This document shows, one piece after another, positions 51,767-61,536 of a stretch of DNA of 64,000 nt. Position numbers and translations under genes: made by a program. Under the pieces are notes generated by a model that saw nothing but the letters and a program-made list of their open reading frames with translations, searched no databases and was not told the origin of the DNA. The DNA lies in the NCBI RefSeq assembly GCF_023015805.1, contig NZ_JALKBA010000002.1:62001-126000 (forward strand). Direction: 5' to 3'. Each line of letters begins with the position of its first letter. The stretch's first letter is position 1. This DNA comes from Cellulophaga sp. F20128 (GTDB lineage: Bacteria > Bacteroidota > Bacteroidia > Flavobacteriales > Flavobacteriaceae).

Positions 51767-52092
51767 TGAATATAGAAAACGCACAAGAGGCCGTTGATGC
51801 TTGGATTAAAACCCATGGCGTACGTTATTTTAACGAACTTACCAATATGGCACAACTTACAGAAGAAGTTGGTGAGGTTGCCCGGATCATCGCTCGTAGG
51901 TATGGAGAACAAAGTGAAAAAGAGTCAGACAAATCTAAAGATTTAGGGGAGGAGTTAGCAGATGTGCTTTTTGTAGTGCTGTGCTTGGCAAACCAAACCG
52001 GAATAAATTTACAAGAGGCCTTTGATAAAAAGCTCGACATAAAAACAAAGCGAGATCACGATAGGCATCACAACAACGAGAAGTTAAAATAA
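51766..52092 (+). CDS. MazG-like nucleotide pyrophosphohydrolase
   Basis: This 108-residue all-helical protein of the MazG-like NTP pyrophosphohydrolase family has the metal-binding motif EEVGEVARIIARRYGEQ followed by DLGEELADVLFVVLCLANQT, giving the E-x2-E and E-x2-D pattern. It would hydrolyse non-canonical or excess nucleotides. Translation is coupled to the preceding gene by a TAATG overlap, and aroA begins 22 bases later. Confidence 0.9.
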   Translation: MNIENAQEAVDAWIKTHGVRYFNELTNMAQLTEEVGEVARIIARRYGEQSEKESDKSKDLGEELADVLFVVLCLANQTGINLQEAFDKKLDIKTKRDHDRHHNNEKLK

Positions 52093-52114
52093 TTACATTT
52101 TTAAAACAATAACA

Positions 52115-53347
52115 TTGAAATTACACCTTTCCCCACCACCGTCTAATTTGCTACAGTCTGCAATTAAAATAACAGGCAGTAAAAGTGAATCTAACCGTTT
52201 ACTTCTACTAAAAGCACTCTATCCAAATATTGAGATTAAAAACATATCCAATTCAGATGATGCCCAAGTCATGGAAAAAGGGATTGCGATCTCTAAGGGT
52301 GAAGTAGATATTCATCACGCAGGAACTGCCATGCGTTTTTTAACAACGTATTTTTCATCCCAGGAAGGAAAAGAAGTTGTGCTTACCGGGTCTAAACGAA
52401 TGACAGAACGACCCATTGGAGTTTTGGTAGATGCTTTAACCGCTTTAGGGGCAGATATAACATACACTAATAATATAGGGTATCCGCCGCTACATATCAA
52501 AGGAAAAAAATTACACAAGAAAAACGTTAGTCTTCCTGCAAACATAAGCAGTCAATATATTTCATCCTTATTGCTCACTGCACCTAGTTTAGAAAATGGT
52601 CTAGAACTAGAATTGGTTGGTAAAATAACATCGGTGCCTTATATAAAAATGACATTAGCCCTACTATCACAAATAGGTGTGGAGAATTCCTTTGAAGGCA
52701 ATACCATTAAAGTGGCGTCAAAACAAACAATTCCTGCCACTACTATGGTTGTAGAATCAGATTGGAGTTCTGCCTCTTATTTTTATAGTATAGTTGCCTT
52801 AGGTGAAGTAGGTACATCAATAAAATTATCGGCCTATAAAAAAGATAGTTTGCAAGGAGATAGCGTTTTGGCTGAGATTTATACAGAATTCGGAGTGGAA
52901 ACTACTTTTGGGGAACACCATATTGTTTTGAAAAAAATTAAAAGCGAACAGCAAACCAAGTTGCAATTCAATTTGGGCAATGCACCAGATATAGCGCAAA
53001 CCATAGCGGTAACTTGCTTTGGATTAGGGCTTGGTTGTCATTTAACAGGATTACATACCTTAAAAATTAAAGAAACAGACCGTTTGGAGGCCTTGCAGGT
53101 CGAATTATCAAAACTAGGAGCAACTATTGTTGTTACTAATGATAGTTTAACCTTGGAGCCGTCAAATTCTATAAATAAAGATATCGCCATAGATACTTAT
53201 AATGACCATAGAATGGGCATGGCTTTTGCCCCCTTAGCTCTAAAAACATCCCTATTCATTAACGATGCGGGTGTTGTTTCAAAATCATATCCAGATTTCT
53301 GGACAGATTTAAAGCAACTTCAATTTAATATAATAGAGGCATCATAG
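52115..53347 (+). CDS. aroA: 3-phosphoshikimate 1-carboxyvinyltransferase (EPSP synthase)
   Basis: This 410-residue enzyme is the sixth step of the shikimate pathway. Substrate-binding stretches are present: KITGSKSESNRLLLLKAL, HHAGTAMRFLTTYFSS (the PEP-binding Thr-Ala-Met-Arg), KRMTERPIGVLVDAL, PANISSQYISSLLL, KIKETDRLEAL and YNDHRMGMAFAPLAL. It is slightly shorter than the ~430 norm. The start is TTG at 52115; no ATG fits. It is distant from the aromatic operon and tied to the MazG-like gene. Confidence 0.93.
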   Translation: MKLHLSPPPSNLLQSAIKITGSKSESNRLLLLKALYPNIEIKNISNSDDAQVMEKGIAISKGEVDIHHAGTAMRFLTTYFSSQEGKEVVLTGSKRMTERPIGVLVDALTALGADITYTNNIGYPPLHIKGKKLHKKNVSLPANISSQYISSLLLTAPSLENGLELELVGKITSVPYIKMTLALLSQIGVENSFEGNTIKVASKQTIPATTMVVESDWSSASYFYSIVALGEVGTSIKLSAYKKDSLQGDSVLAEIYTEFGVETTFGEHHIVLKKIKSEQQTKLQFNLGNAPDIAQTIAVTCFGLGLGCHLTGLHTLKIKETDRLEALQVELSKLGATIVVTNDSLTLEPSNSINKDIAIDTYNDHRMGMAFAPLALKTSLFINDAGVVSKSYPDFWTDLKQLQFNIIEAS

Positions 53348-53366
53348 TAATTAAATGGTGTTTTAC

Positions 53367-53398
53367 TTGACAACGCCTATGCGATGATAGTATATTTG
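53367..53398 (+). promoter_or_regulatory. Promoter of queA
   Basis: TTG (53367-53369), 21 bases, and TATATTTG (53391-53398, exact -7 consensus) predict a start near 53403, about 29 bases before the queA ATG. Confidence 0.65.
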
Positions 53399-53431
53399 CA
53401 AACTCAAAAATGATTACTAAAATTATTCTAA

Positions 53432-54481
53432 ATGAAATTATCGAGCTTTAGTTTTGAACTTCCAGACAATTTATTAGCAGAATACCCATCAGAAAACAGG
53501 GATGAAGCTAAATTGATGGTGATCCATAGGGAAACCGGAAAAATTGAACATAAAATGTTCAAAGACCTTATCAATTATTTTGATGAGGGAGATGTGATGG
53601 TTTTAAACAATACAAAGGTTTTTCCTGCTCGTTTGTATGGTAATAAAGAAAAAACAGGTGCTAGAATTGAAGTTTTCTTATTGCGCGAGTTAAATGCTGA
53701 ACAGCGTTTATGGGATGTTTTAGTAGATCCTGCTCGTAAAATTAGAATAGGAAACAAACTGTATTTTGGTGATGATGAAACGCTAGTAGCTGAGGTTATA
53801 GATAATACGACGTCTAGAGGAAGAACACTTCGTTTTTTATACGATGGTTCTTATACAGATTTTAGAAGAAAATTAAAAGAATTAGGAGAAACACCACTTC
53901 CAAAGTACATCAAAAGAGATGTAGAAGAGTCTGATGAAGAGCGGTATCAAACTATTTATGCAAAGCATGAAGGCGCAGTGGCAGCACCAACAGCTGGCTT
54001 GCACTTTTCGAAGCATTTGTTAAAAAGATTAGAAATCAAGGGTATCGATTTTGCTGAGCTAACGCTACATGTTGGTTTGGGAACGTTTAACCCAGTTGAA
54101 GTAGAGGATCTTTCTAAACATAAAATGGATAGTGAAGAACTCATTATTGATGAGAAAGCAACAGAGATTGTAAATAATGCGCAAGCTAAGAAACGTAGAA
54201 TTTGTGCAGTAGGAACAACAGCAATGCGTGGTCTAGAAAGTGCAGTGTCTACTAGTGGTCAACTAAATACTTATGAAGGGTGGACCAACAAGTTTATCTT
54301 CCCTCCCTATGACTTTAGTATAGCGAACTGTATGGTAACTAACTTTCATTTGCCTAAATCTACCTTACTTATGATGGTTTCTGCATTTATAGGGCATGAT
54401 TTAATGAAGAAAGCCTATAAAGAGGCCATTTTAGAAGGCTATGAGTTTTACTCTTACGGTGATGCAATGCTTATTGTTTAA
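53432..54481 (+). CDS. queA: tRNA preQ1(34) S-adenosylmethionine ribosyltransferase-isomerase (QueA)
   Basis: This 349-residue enzyme transfers and rearranges the ribose of SAM onto preQ1 in tRNA, a late step of queuosine synthesis. Family stretches include [75 protein letters not shown] and [16 protein letters not shown]. Length is typical. It has its own promoter and is followed by a long hairpin shared with the rlmN leader. Confidence 0.96.
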   Translation: MKLSSFSFELPDNLLAEYPSENRDEAKLMVIHRETGKIEHKMFKDLINYFDEGDVMVLNNTKVFPARLYGNKEKTGARIEVFLLRELNAEQRLWDVLVDPARKIRIGNKLYFGDDETLVAEVIDNTTSRGRTLRFLYDGSYTDFRRKLKELGETPLPKYIKRDVEESDEERYQTIYAKHEGAVAAPTAGLHFSKHLLKRLEIKGIDFAELTLHVGLGTFNPVEVEDLSKHKMDSEELIIDEKATEIVNNAQAKKRRICAVGTTAMRGLESAVSTSGQLNTYEGWTNKFIFPPYDFSIANCMVTNFHLPKSTLLMMVSAFIGHDLMKKAYKEAILEGYEFYSYGDAMLIV

Positions 54482-54506
54482 ATAAGTATTCAAATTAAAT
54501 ATATTA

Positions 54507-54549
54507 AATCCCGCCTGTTTTCTATCATTGCATAGAAATTGGCGGGATT
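54507..54549 (+). terminator. Long two-part hairpin between queA and rlmN
   Basis: An outer stem AATCCCGCC / GGCGGGATT (54507-54515 with 54541-54549) and an inner stem TTTCTAT / ATAGAAA (54519-54525 with 54532-54538) are separated by a small internal loop. CTTTTAT follows. It probably ends the queA transcript. Confidence 0.75.
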
Positions 54550-54574
54550 AACTTTTATAGACTACCTTAATAGT

Positions 54575-55618
54575 GTGGAAAAAACGAAGAAAAAAGACAT
54601 ACGGGCATTAACCAAGGATCAATTACGAGATTTTTTTGTAACCCAAGGCGACAAAGCCTTTAGAGGCAATCAAGTATACGAGTGGTTATGGCACAAGGGA
54701 GCGCATTCCTTTGAAGCCATGACCAATGTTTCTATGGAAACAAGGCAGTTGTTAGATGCTCATTTTGTCATAAACCATATCAAGGTAGATCAAATGCAAC
54801 GCAGTAGCGATGGTACTATAAAAAACGCGGTACAATTGTATGATGGTTTAATTGTAGAATCGGTTTTAATTCCAACAAAAACGAGAACAACGGCTTGTGT
54901 TTCTAGTCAGGTTGGTTGTAGTTTAGATTGTCGGTTTTGTGCTACCTCTAGATTAAAACGCATGCGTAATTTAAATCCGGATGAGATTTACGATCAGGTG
55001 GTTGCTATTGACAACGAGAGTAGGTTGTATTTTGATCGCAAGTTGAGTAATATCGTTTTTATGGGCATGGGAGAGCCTTTAATGAACTATAATAATGTTT
55101 TAAAGGCAATAGAGATGATTACCTCTGAGGAAGGCTTAGGGATGTCGCCTAAAAGAATAATTGTATCTACCTCGGGTGTGCCAAAATTAATTAAGAAAAT
55201 GGCAGATGATGCCGTGAAATTTAAACTGGCAGTTTCTTTGCATTCGGCTATAGATGAAATACGAACTTCTATAATGCCGTTTAATGCTACGTTTCCATTA
55301 AAAGATTTACGCGAAGCCTTACAATATTGGTATGCTAAGACCAAAAGTAGAATCACCTATGAGTATGTAGTATGGGAGGGTATTAATGACACCCAAAACG
55401 ATGCCAATGCCTTGGTAGATTTTTGCAAGTTTGCCCCATCAAAAGTAAATTTAATAGAATACAACCCTATTGATGATGGAGAATTTCAACAAGCCTCAAA
55501 TGCGGCCATAGAAATGTATGTAAAAACATTAGAGCGCAATGGAATTACGGTTACAGTAAGGCGTTCTAGAGGAAAAGATATCGATGCAGCTTGTGGACAA
55601 TTAGCGAATAAAAGCTAA
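54575..55618 (+). CDS. rlmN: 23S rRNA (adenine2503-C2)-methyltransferase (RlmN)
   Basis: This 347-residue radical SAM enzyme methylates A2503 of 23S rRNA and A37 of some tRNAs. The cluster motif CRFCATSR follows QVGCSLD (C-x3-C-x2-C), and the family's GMGEPLMNYNNVLKAIE, VSTSGVPKLI, LAVSLHSAIDEIR and the C-terminal RRSRGKDIDAACGQLAN with the methyl-carrying Cys are all present. I choose the GTG at 54575; a TTG at 54539 lies inside the queA terminator hairpin. Length with this start matches the family. Confidence 0.93.
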   Translation: MEKTKKKDIRALTKDQLRDFFVTQGDKAFRGNQVYEWLWHKGAHSFEAMTNVSMETRQLLDAHFVINHIKVDQMQRSSDGTIKNAVQLYDGLIVESVLIPTKTRTTACVSSQVGCSLDCRFCATSRLKRMRNLNPDEIYDQVVAIDNESRLYFDRKLSNIVFMGMGEPLMNYNNVLKAIEMITSEEGLGMSPKRIIVSTSGVPKLIKKMADDAVKFKLAVSLHSAIDEIRTSIMPFNATFPLKDLREALQYWYAKTKSRITYEYVVWEGINDTQNDANALVDFCKFAPSKVNLIEYNPIDDGEFQQASNAAIEMYVKTLERNGITVTVRRSRGKDIDAACGQLANKS

Positions 55619-55733
55619 GAAATAAGGTCGTCATTATTCCTTTACCCTAATTTTAATAACGGTAGTCTAACTTATGCTAGGGAGTATAATATTTTAGTTA
55701 CTTTTGCCTTTCCAAATTCAACGAATTACCTTT

Positions 55734-56711
55734 TTGAAAATCGTAGCACAAATAAAGGAACCTGTAAATAAGGAAATGGAACTTTTTGAAAAAAAGTTTC
55801 ATGAATCCATGTCGTCTAAGGTTGCCTTACTTAACAGAATCACCTATTACATTGTAAATAGAAAAGGCAAGCAAATGCGACCTATGTTTGTGTTCCTTAC
55901 CGCCAAATTGGTTTCTGGTGGTACAGTGAACGAGCGAACCTATCGGGGGGCAGCTGTAATAGAACTCATACATACCGCTACTTTGGTGCATGATGATGTG
56001 GTGGATGACAGTAACAAACGACGTGGCTTTTTCTCCGTAAATGCCTTGTGGAAAAACAAAATTGCTGTCTTAGTGGGCGATTTTCTACTCTCTAAAGGTT
56101 TATTGCTTTCTATTGACAATGGTGATTTTGACCTTTTAAAGATTATTTCCGTCGCAGTACGAGAAATGAGTGAAGGCGAATTACTGCAAATTGAAAAAGC
56201 AAGAAGGTTAGATATTACGGAAGACATCTATTATGAAATCATCCGACAAAAAACAGCAACGCTTATCGCTGCTTGTTGTAGCCTGGGCGCCTGTTCTGTA
56301 AGTCCAGATTCTGACGATGTTGAAACGTTTCGGAAATTTGGAGAGCTTATTGGAATGGCTTTTCAAATCAAAGATGATTTGTTTGATTATGGTGATGCGG
56401 AAATAGGCAAGCCAACCGGAATAGATATTAAAGAGCAAAAAATGACATTGCCGTTAATCCACGTATTAAACAATTGCTCTAAAAAAGAAAAAAGCTGGTT
56501 GATCAATTCAGTGAAGAAATATAATAAAGACAAAAAGCGGGTTAAAGAAGTCATTGCTTTTGTAAAAGAACGCGGTGGGCTAACCTATGCTGAAGAAAAA
56601 ATGAACACTTTTAAAAGGGAAGCACTCCTCCTTTTAGATAAATATCCTGCCTCTGACTATAAAAGTTCCCTTGTACTTATGGTGAGCTATGTAGTTGATA
56701 GAAAAAAATAA
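55734..56711 (+). CDS. Polyprenyl (octaprenyl-type) diphosphate synthase
   Basis: This 325-residue prenyltransferase builds long isoprenoid diphosphates for quinones or lipid carriers. The first Asp-rich motif HDDVVDDS (near 83-90) and the second KDDLFDYGD (near 208-216) are intact, with RKGKQMRP for IPP binding. I start at TTG 55734 (KIVAQIKEPVNKEMELFEKK), the usual flavobacterial N-terminus; a TTG 30 bases earlier adds unlike sequence. A perfect -7 element TACTTTTG at 55699-55706 supports this. The small bulky residues before the first motif (TATLV) suggest a long-chain product, probably for menaquinone. Confidence 0.92.
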   Translation: MKIVAQIKEPVNKEMELFEKKFHESMSSKVALLNRITYYIVNRKGKQMRPMFVFLTAKLVSGGTVNERTYRGAAVIELIHTATLVHDDVVDDSNKRRGFFSVNALWKNKIAVLVGDFLLSKGLLLSIDNGDFDLLKIISVAVREMSEGELLQIEKARRLDITEDIYYEIIRQKTATLIAACCSLGACSVSPDSDDVETFRKFGELIGMAFQIKDDLFDYGDAEIGKPTGIDIKEQKMTLPLIHVLNNCSKKEKSWLINSVKKYNKDKKRVKEVIAFVKERGGLTYAEEKMNTFKREALLLLDKYPASDYKSSLVLMVSYVVDRKK

Positions 56712-56822
56712 TACTTTTATTGTCTTGTAAATCAGTTCGGTATAATTTAATTTTAAAAATTATTCCGTTGCAGGCAACGTTTGTAGAACGTCTGTTGTCT
56801 ATATAGAAAGAAGACCTTAATC

Positions 56823-57392
56823 GTGAAAATAATTACACTGTATACTAACGAAAAAACCCTTATTAAAAAGGCAGCCCAGGCAGACAGGGAAGCGCAAGAA
56901 CGTTTGTACACTACTTATGCTCCTAAAATGCTGAGCGTTTGTAGACAGTATGTGAAAGATCTCCAATTTGCGGAAGATGTTATGGTTGGGGGATTTTTAA
57001 AAGTGTTTACCTATTTAGATACATTTAAGTTTGAAGGGAGTTTTGAAGGCTGGGTTCGAAAAATAATGGTGCGAGAGAGTATCACCTTTTTGCGCAAAAA
57101 AAAGCCTATCGTATTTGATGATGAAGTGTTTGAGCGATCAGCACCAAAACATATTACAAGTGCTCCAGACTTGGATGTAGAGCAAGTACAAATGCTTATA
57201 GATGCCTTGCCTAATGGATACAAAATAGTATTTGTACTCTATGCTATAGAAGGGTATTCCCATAGTGAGGTCGCCGAACAATTACAGATTTCAGAAAATA
57301 CATCAAGATCGCAACTTTTTAAGGCAAGGAAAATGTTGCAAGAACAATTGGAAAAAATTAAAAAAACGGAAATCATATCGTTTGAATCCTAA
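56823..57392 (+). CDS. RNA polymerase sigma factor, ECF-like sigma-70
   Basis: This 189-residue sigma factor has region 2 (about 20-90, YTTYAPKMLSVCRQYVKDLQ, FEGWVRKIMVRESITFLR) and region 4 (about 125-175, LPNGYKIVFVLYAIEGYSHS, EVAEQLQISENTSRSQLFKA). The start is GTG at 56823. A membrane-anchored protein gene 12 bases downstream is the probable regulator. The signal it responds to is not visible. Confidence 0.9.
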   Translation: MKIITLYTNEKTLIKKAAQADREAQERLYTTYAPKMLSVCRQYVKDLQFAEDVMVGGFLKVFTYLDTFKFEGSFEGWVRKIMVRESITFLRKKKPIVFDDEVFERSAPKHITSAPDLDVEQVQMLIDALPNGYKIVFVLYAIEGYSHSEVAEQLQISENTSRSQLFKARKMLQEQLEKIKKTEIISFES

Positions 57393-57404
57393 AAAATAAA
57401 ATAA

Positions 57405-58160
57405 ATGGCACCTTTAAAATTTGAAGAGCATTTAAGAGATAAGTTAAAAGAGCGGGACATAAAACCCTCTAAAAACGTATGGGCTAAAATTGCCAATGGA
57501 TTGGAGCAGCAAGAAAAGCCCAAGAAAATAAAAATGCCTTATTATGCAATTGCAGCCTGCCTTATTGGTTTGGTGATAGCAACTGTTTGGTTCGTGAATA
57601 AAGCCCCAGAGACAGGAAGTACACCTCAAATAGTTGATGTTGAACCTAAAGTTGATCAGGAGTTAAATTTAGTTAAGCCTAAAACAGAAAGCGACCAAGA
57701 ACAGTTGGTGGAGACAATCGTTAAAGCCGCTGAAAAGCAAGAAACTATAGCGCCATTAGCCAAAAAGCAGCCTAAAAATATACCAAAACAAAGACTTTCG
57801 CCAGAAACATCTCCAAGGGTAATTGTGCAAAATGAAGCTAAAAGTGTGCCTGATTTTACAGATAGTATGCCCGGAAATAGCCTTGTAGATACCAAGCTTA
57901 GTGGAGTGATGCAAAAACTAGCCTTGTTGGAAAAAAATAATATTGTGGTTTCTGATGCCGAAGTAGATGCGCTCTTGCGCAAAGCACAACAAGAAATACT
58001 GACAGAAAAGGCGGTAAAGGCAGGTATTTCTGTAGATGCTATGGCCTTGCTTCTAGAGGTTGAAGATGAGCTAGATAAAACCTTCAGAGATCAAATCTTT
58101 GACAACCTTAAAAAGGGATACCTAAAATTAAAAACTGCAGTGGCAGATCGCAATAATTAA
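57405..58160 (+). CDS. Single-pass membrane protein, probable sigma-factor partner
   Basis: This 251-residue protein has a cytosolic N-terminus of ~45 residues (FEEHLRDKLKERDIKPSKNV, typical of flavobacterial anti-sigma-like proteins), one membrane helix (about 48-66, YAIAACLIGLVIATVWFV), and a long Lys/Glu/Pro-rich periplasmic part ending in a helical segment. It lacks the zinc Cys/His motif of ZAS anti-sigma factors. Its position right after the sigma gene and before an outer-membrane-like protein suggests signal transmission across the inner membrane. No family function is proven. Confidence 0.75.
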   Translation: MAPLKFEEHLRDKLKERDIKPSKNVWAKIANGLEQQEKPKKIKMPYYAIAACLIGLVIATVWFVNKAPETGSTPQIVDVEPKVDQELNLVKPKTESDQEQLVETIVKAAEKQETIAPLAKKQPKNIPKQRLSPETSPRVIVQNEAKSVPDFTDSMPGNSLVDTKLSGVMQKLALLEKNNIVVSDAEVDALLRKAQQEILTEKAVKAGISVDAMALLLEVEDELDKTFRDQIFDNLKKGYLKLKTAVADRNN

Positions 58161-58256
58161 GAACATTCATCAATCAAAGTTTTATTGAGTTCTTCTAACA
58201 TTTCCTTAGGTTGAGATGTTGGAAGGGCGATAAAACACAGCTAAAATTTAATCATT

Positions 58257-59318
58257 ATGAAAAAAATTACACTTTACATCGCCTTATTTTTAAGCTCCTT
58301 TTGCCTGCAAAATGTGGTAGCTCAAGAAACTGTTCAAGAGAAAGTTGAACAGTTGATAAAGGAAAAGGAACAAATTAGAATGTTTGAAAAAGAGGCACTT
58401 AAATTAGAAATTGAAGCCATAAACAAACGTTTTACTAAAAATGAAATTACGGCGCAAGAAGCCCAAAACTTAAAGGCGGAGGCGGCAAAAAATAGGGCCT
58501 TAAATATAGAAAACAGAATAGCTATTTTAGAGAATAAGATAGCATTGTTAGAAAGAAATGGAACAACTGAAGTAGTTTCCGATTCTATGGGATCGAAATT
58601 GGAAGTTAAAATTTTTGATTTGAAACTCAATGATAAATCGGTTTTACTGGGAAATAGAACAAAGGACTCTGTAAAGTATGATGTCCGTACAAAGTCAGAT
58701 TTTGTTTGGGCTATAGGTTTAAATAACGCCATAATTGATGGGCAGTCTTTAGATGATTCTCCTTACAAAATTGGAGGTAGTCGCTTTTTTGAAATGGGCG
58801 TAACCTGGAGAACAAGAGTGTTTAAGCACACCAATGCGGTACGCTTGCACTACGGTTTTTCTTTTCAGTTTAATGGTTTAAAAGCTAAAGATAACCAGTA
58901 TTTTGTTGAAAATGGTGAGCAGACAGAATTGCAAGAATTTGAGTATAACCTAAAAAAATCAAAATTGCGAATGGATAATTTAGTTTTTCCTGTGCATTTA
59001 GAATTTGGCGGGTCTAATAAGGTTGTCAAGGACAACAGTATGCGATACTATTTGGATAAAAAATTTAGGTTTGGGATTGGAGCTTATGGTGGTTTTAGTA
59101 TTGGAACGCGGCAAAAACTAAAATATAAAGTAGATGGTGACCGTACTAAGGATAAGTTTAAAAGAGATTACAATACCTCAGATTTAATTTACGGACTAAG
59201 TGCTTATATGGGCGTGGGAGAAACACAGTTGTATGTGAAGTATGATTTAAATCCAATTTTCACCAATGCCTTGGTGGAACAACACAATATATCCATAGGG
59301 CTTCGGTTCGATTTGTAA
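58257..59318 (+). CDS. Outer-membrane beta-barrel-like protein with coiled-coil N-terminus
   Basis: This 353-residue exported protein has a signal peptide (about 1-22, ending QNVVAQ), a coiled coil (about 25-105, rich in Glu, Lys, Leu and Ala with ENRIAILENKIALLERNG), then about 220 residues of alternating strands ending VEQHNISIGLRFDL, a beta-barrel C-terminal signature. It is the third gene after the ECF sigma factor and membrane partner, so it may be a target or sensor of that system. I recognise no specific family. Confidence 0.72.
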   Translation: MKKITLYIALFLSSFCLQNVVAQETVQEKVEQLIKEKEQIRMFEKEALKLEIEAINKRFTKNEITAQEAQNLKAEAAKNRALNIENRIAILENKIALLERNGTTEVVSDSMGSKLEVKIFDLKLNDKSVLLGNRTKDSVKYDVRTKSDFVWAIGLNNAIIDGQSLDDSPYKIGGSRFFEMGVTWRTRVFKHTNAVRLHYGFSFQFNGLKAKDNQYFVENGEQTELQEFEYNLKKSKLRMDNLVFPVHLEFGGSNKVVKDNSMRYYLDKKFRFGIGAYGGFSIGTRQKLKYKVDGDRTKDKFKRDYNTSDLIYGLSAYMGVGETQLYVKYDLNPIFTNALVEQHNISIGLRFDL

Positions 59319-59340
59319 AAATAAATGCGTGCCAAATAAA

Positions 59341-59380
59341 AAGCCCTAAAACAATCAATTTTGTTTTAGGGCTTTTTTTT
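59341..59380 (+). terminator. Intrinsic terminator after the sigma operon
   Basis: A 14-bp perfect stem AAGCCCTAAAACAA / TTGTTTTAGGGCTT (59341-59354 with 59361-59374) is followed by T8. Confidence 0.95.
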
Positions 59381-59484
59381 TATTGTTAGTCTATTTTATA
59401 GAATTAGTTCTTATTTTAATCCATTAGAATGAAATCATAAAACAGAGTTCAGTATATTTACCCCAGTAAAAAAACTTCCAAAAA

Positions 59485-61458
59485 TTGATATCAAAATCTA
59501 CCATAGATCAAGTGTATGAAACTGCTCGTTTAGAGGAGGTCATTGGTGATTTTGTACAGCTAAAAAAATCGGGTTCTAATTTCAAAGGCCTTAGTCCGTT
59601 TACAGATGAGCGTTCACCAAGTTTTATGGTATCACCTGTAAAACAAATTTGGAAAGATTTTAGTAGTGGTAAAGGGGGGAATGTGGTTGCTTTTTTAATG
59701 GAACACGAGCATTTTACCTATCCAGAGGCCATTAAATATTTGGCGAGAAAGTACAATATTGAAATAGAAGAAACCGAACGTACAAACGAAGAGAAGGAGC
59801 AGGCTGATGAAAAGGAAAGCATGTACCTGGTTTCTGAATATGCACAAAAATACTTTTCAGAAGTACTATGGGAACGTGAGCTAGGAAAGGCCATAGGGTT
59901 AAGCTATTTTAAAGAAAGAGGGTTTACCGAGGAGACCATAAAAAAGTTTGGTTTAGGCTATTGTTTAGACCAGTGGGACGCTTTTACAACGGCAGCATTA
60001 GGCAAGGGGTATAAAATTGAATACTTAGAGAAAACAGGGTTAACCATTGTAAAACCTCAAGAAGGCCAAGAGGCTAAAAAGTTCGATAGGTTTAAGGGGC
60101 GTGTTTTGTTTCCAATCCATTCCATGAGTGGAAGGGTGCTGGGTTTTGGAGGTCGTATTCTAACGAGTGATAAAAAGGCAGCGAAATACTTAAACTCTCC
60201 TGAAAGTGATATTTACCATAAAAGCAAAGTGCTTTATGGTATTTACCATGCCAAGCAAGCCATTGCAAAGGAAGATAATTGTTATTTAGTAGAAGGTTAT
60301 ACCGATGTTATTCAATTTCACCAACGAGGCATACAGAATGTTGTAGCCTCTAGTGGTACGGCTCTTACATCAGACCAAATTCGTTTAATAAACAGGCTTA
60401 CCAAGAATATTACGGTATTGTTTGATGGGGATGCGGCTGGGTTGCGAGCCTCTTTACGTGGGATAGATTTAATCTTAGAACAAGGAATGAATGTTAGGGT
60501 CTGTACCTTTCCGGAAGGTGAAGATCCTGATAGTTTTTCTAAAAACAACTCCCTTGAAGATGTAACTCAATATTTAGAAGATAATTCTAAAGATTTTATA
60601 CAATTTAAAGCCTCCTTGCTTATAAAGGAAACGGCGAATGATCCCATAAAAAGAGCAGAAACAGTTCGGGATATAGTACAAAGTATTTCTAAAATTCCAG
60701 ATCAGATAAAGAAGGAAATATACATTCAAGAGTGTGCTAGTTTAATGAACATTTCGGAAGCTGTTCTATTTAATACACTGGCTCAAATTGGAAAAAAAGA
60801 CATTGCCGATACGCATAAGAAAGAGCGACAAGAGCAAAAATCTTTTGAAGTTGTTAAGAATGAACCAGTTCAAGAAAAACTAGATGTACAGTATTTGTTG
60901 GAAAAGAAAATTATAGAATTACTCTTGTTGTATGGTGACACACAACAAGAGTTTGATGATTTGTTGTTAAAGGAAGATGATAAGGGAGAATTGGTGCTGG
61001 AGAAAGAAATAATAAAATCTAAGGTTTATGAGAAAATATATTTAGACCTGCAGGAAGATGAAATTGAGCTTGCCAATCAGAAATTTAAAAGTATTTATTT
61101 TAAATTGATGGAAGAATTGAATGAGAAAGAACATTTTGAAGCCAATAAGTTCATTGCTAACTTAGATCAAGAATTGGTGATAGAGATTTCATCCATTTTA
61201 ATGGAAGAAGAAAAGTACATATTACATGATTGGGAGCGCAAAGAGATATATCCCAAGGAAAAATCATCTGGAATAGGGCAGTTGGTTAGTGAAACAATAT
61301 TAACGCTTCGGTGTTACCTCATTAAGAAGAGAATTGGAACCCTTCAGGAGAAAACGCAAGTACTAGATAATGACAACGCAGAAACTCTGGAAGAAATTAT
61401 GGGGTATTTACAGCTGAACGTTTTGTTGGGTAAAAAATTAGCTCGCGTACTTTCGTAA
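59485..61458 (+). CDS. dnaG: DNA primase (DnaG) with degenerate zinc-binding site
   Basis: This 657-residue primase makes RNA primers at the replication fork. The N-terminal CHC2-type domain is recognisable (GLSPFTDERSPSFMVSPVKQ, then WKDFSSGKGGNVV), but all four zinc ligands are replaced: Ser37, Thr40, Asp58 and Ser61. The catalytic TOPRIM core is intact (YLVEGYTDVI, ASSGTALTSDQ, LFDGDAAGLRA), and a C-terminal helicase-binding region follows. The start is TTG at 59485, which gives the expected N-terminus. I believe zinc-less primases occur in related flavobacteria, but I cannot check this here. It converges on the response regulator gene and shares its terminator. Confidence 0.95.
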   Translation: MISKSTIDQVYETARLEEVIGDFVQLKKSGSNFKGLSPFTDERSPSFMVSPVKQIWKDFSSGKGGNVVAFLMEHEHFTYPEAIKYLARKYNIEIEETERTNEEKEQADEKESMYLVSEYAQKYFSEVLWERELGKAIGLSYFKERGFTEETIKKFGLGYCLDQWDAFTTAALGKGYKIEYLEKTGLTIVKPQEGQEAKKFDRFKGRVLFPIHSMSGRVLGFGGRILTSDKKAAKYLNSPESDIYHKSKVLYGIYHAKQAIAKEDNCYLVEGYTDVIQFHQRGIQNVVASSGTALTSDQIRLINRLTKNITVLFDGDAAGLRASLRGIDLILEQGMNVRVCTFPEGEDPDSFSKNNSLEDVTQYLEDNSKDFIQFKASLLIKETANDPIKRAETVRDIVQSISKIPDQIKKEIYIQECASLMNISEAVLFNTLAQIGKKDIADTHKKERQEQKSFEVVKNEPVQEKLDVQYLLEKKIIELLLLYGDTQQEFDDLLLKEDDKGELVLEKEIIKSKVYEKIYLDLQEDEIELANQKFKSIYFKLMEELNEKEHFEANKFIANLDQELVIEISSILMEEEKYILHDWERKEIYPKEKSSGIGQLVSETILTLRCYLIKKRIGTLQEKTQVLDNDNAETLEEIMGYLQLNVLLGKKLARVLS

Positions 61459-61480
61459 AGCAAATATTCCAATAAGAAAT

Positions 61481-61520
61481 CAAAACAAAAAAACCAGCAT
61501 ATTGCTGGTTTTTTGTTTTG
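61481..61520. terminator. Bidirectional terminator between dnaG and response regulator
   Basis: AACCAGCA / TGCTGGTT (61492-61499 with 61503-61510) is extended by A/T pairs and outer CAAAAC/GTTTTG, giving a T run on both strands. Confidence 0.92.
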
Positions 61521-61536
61521 ATAAAATTTTAAATAA

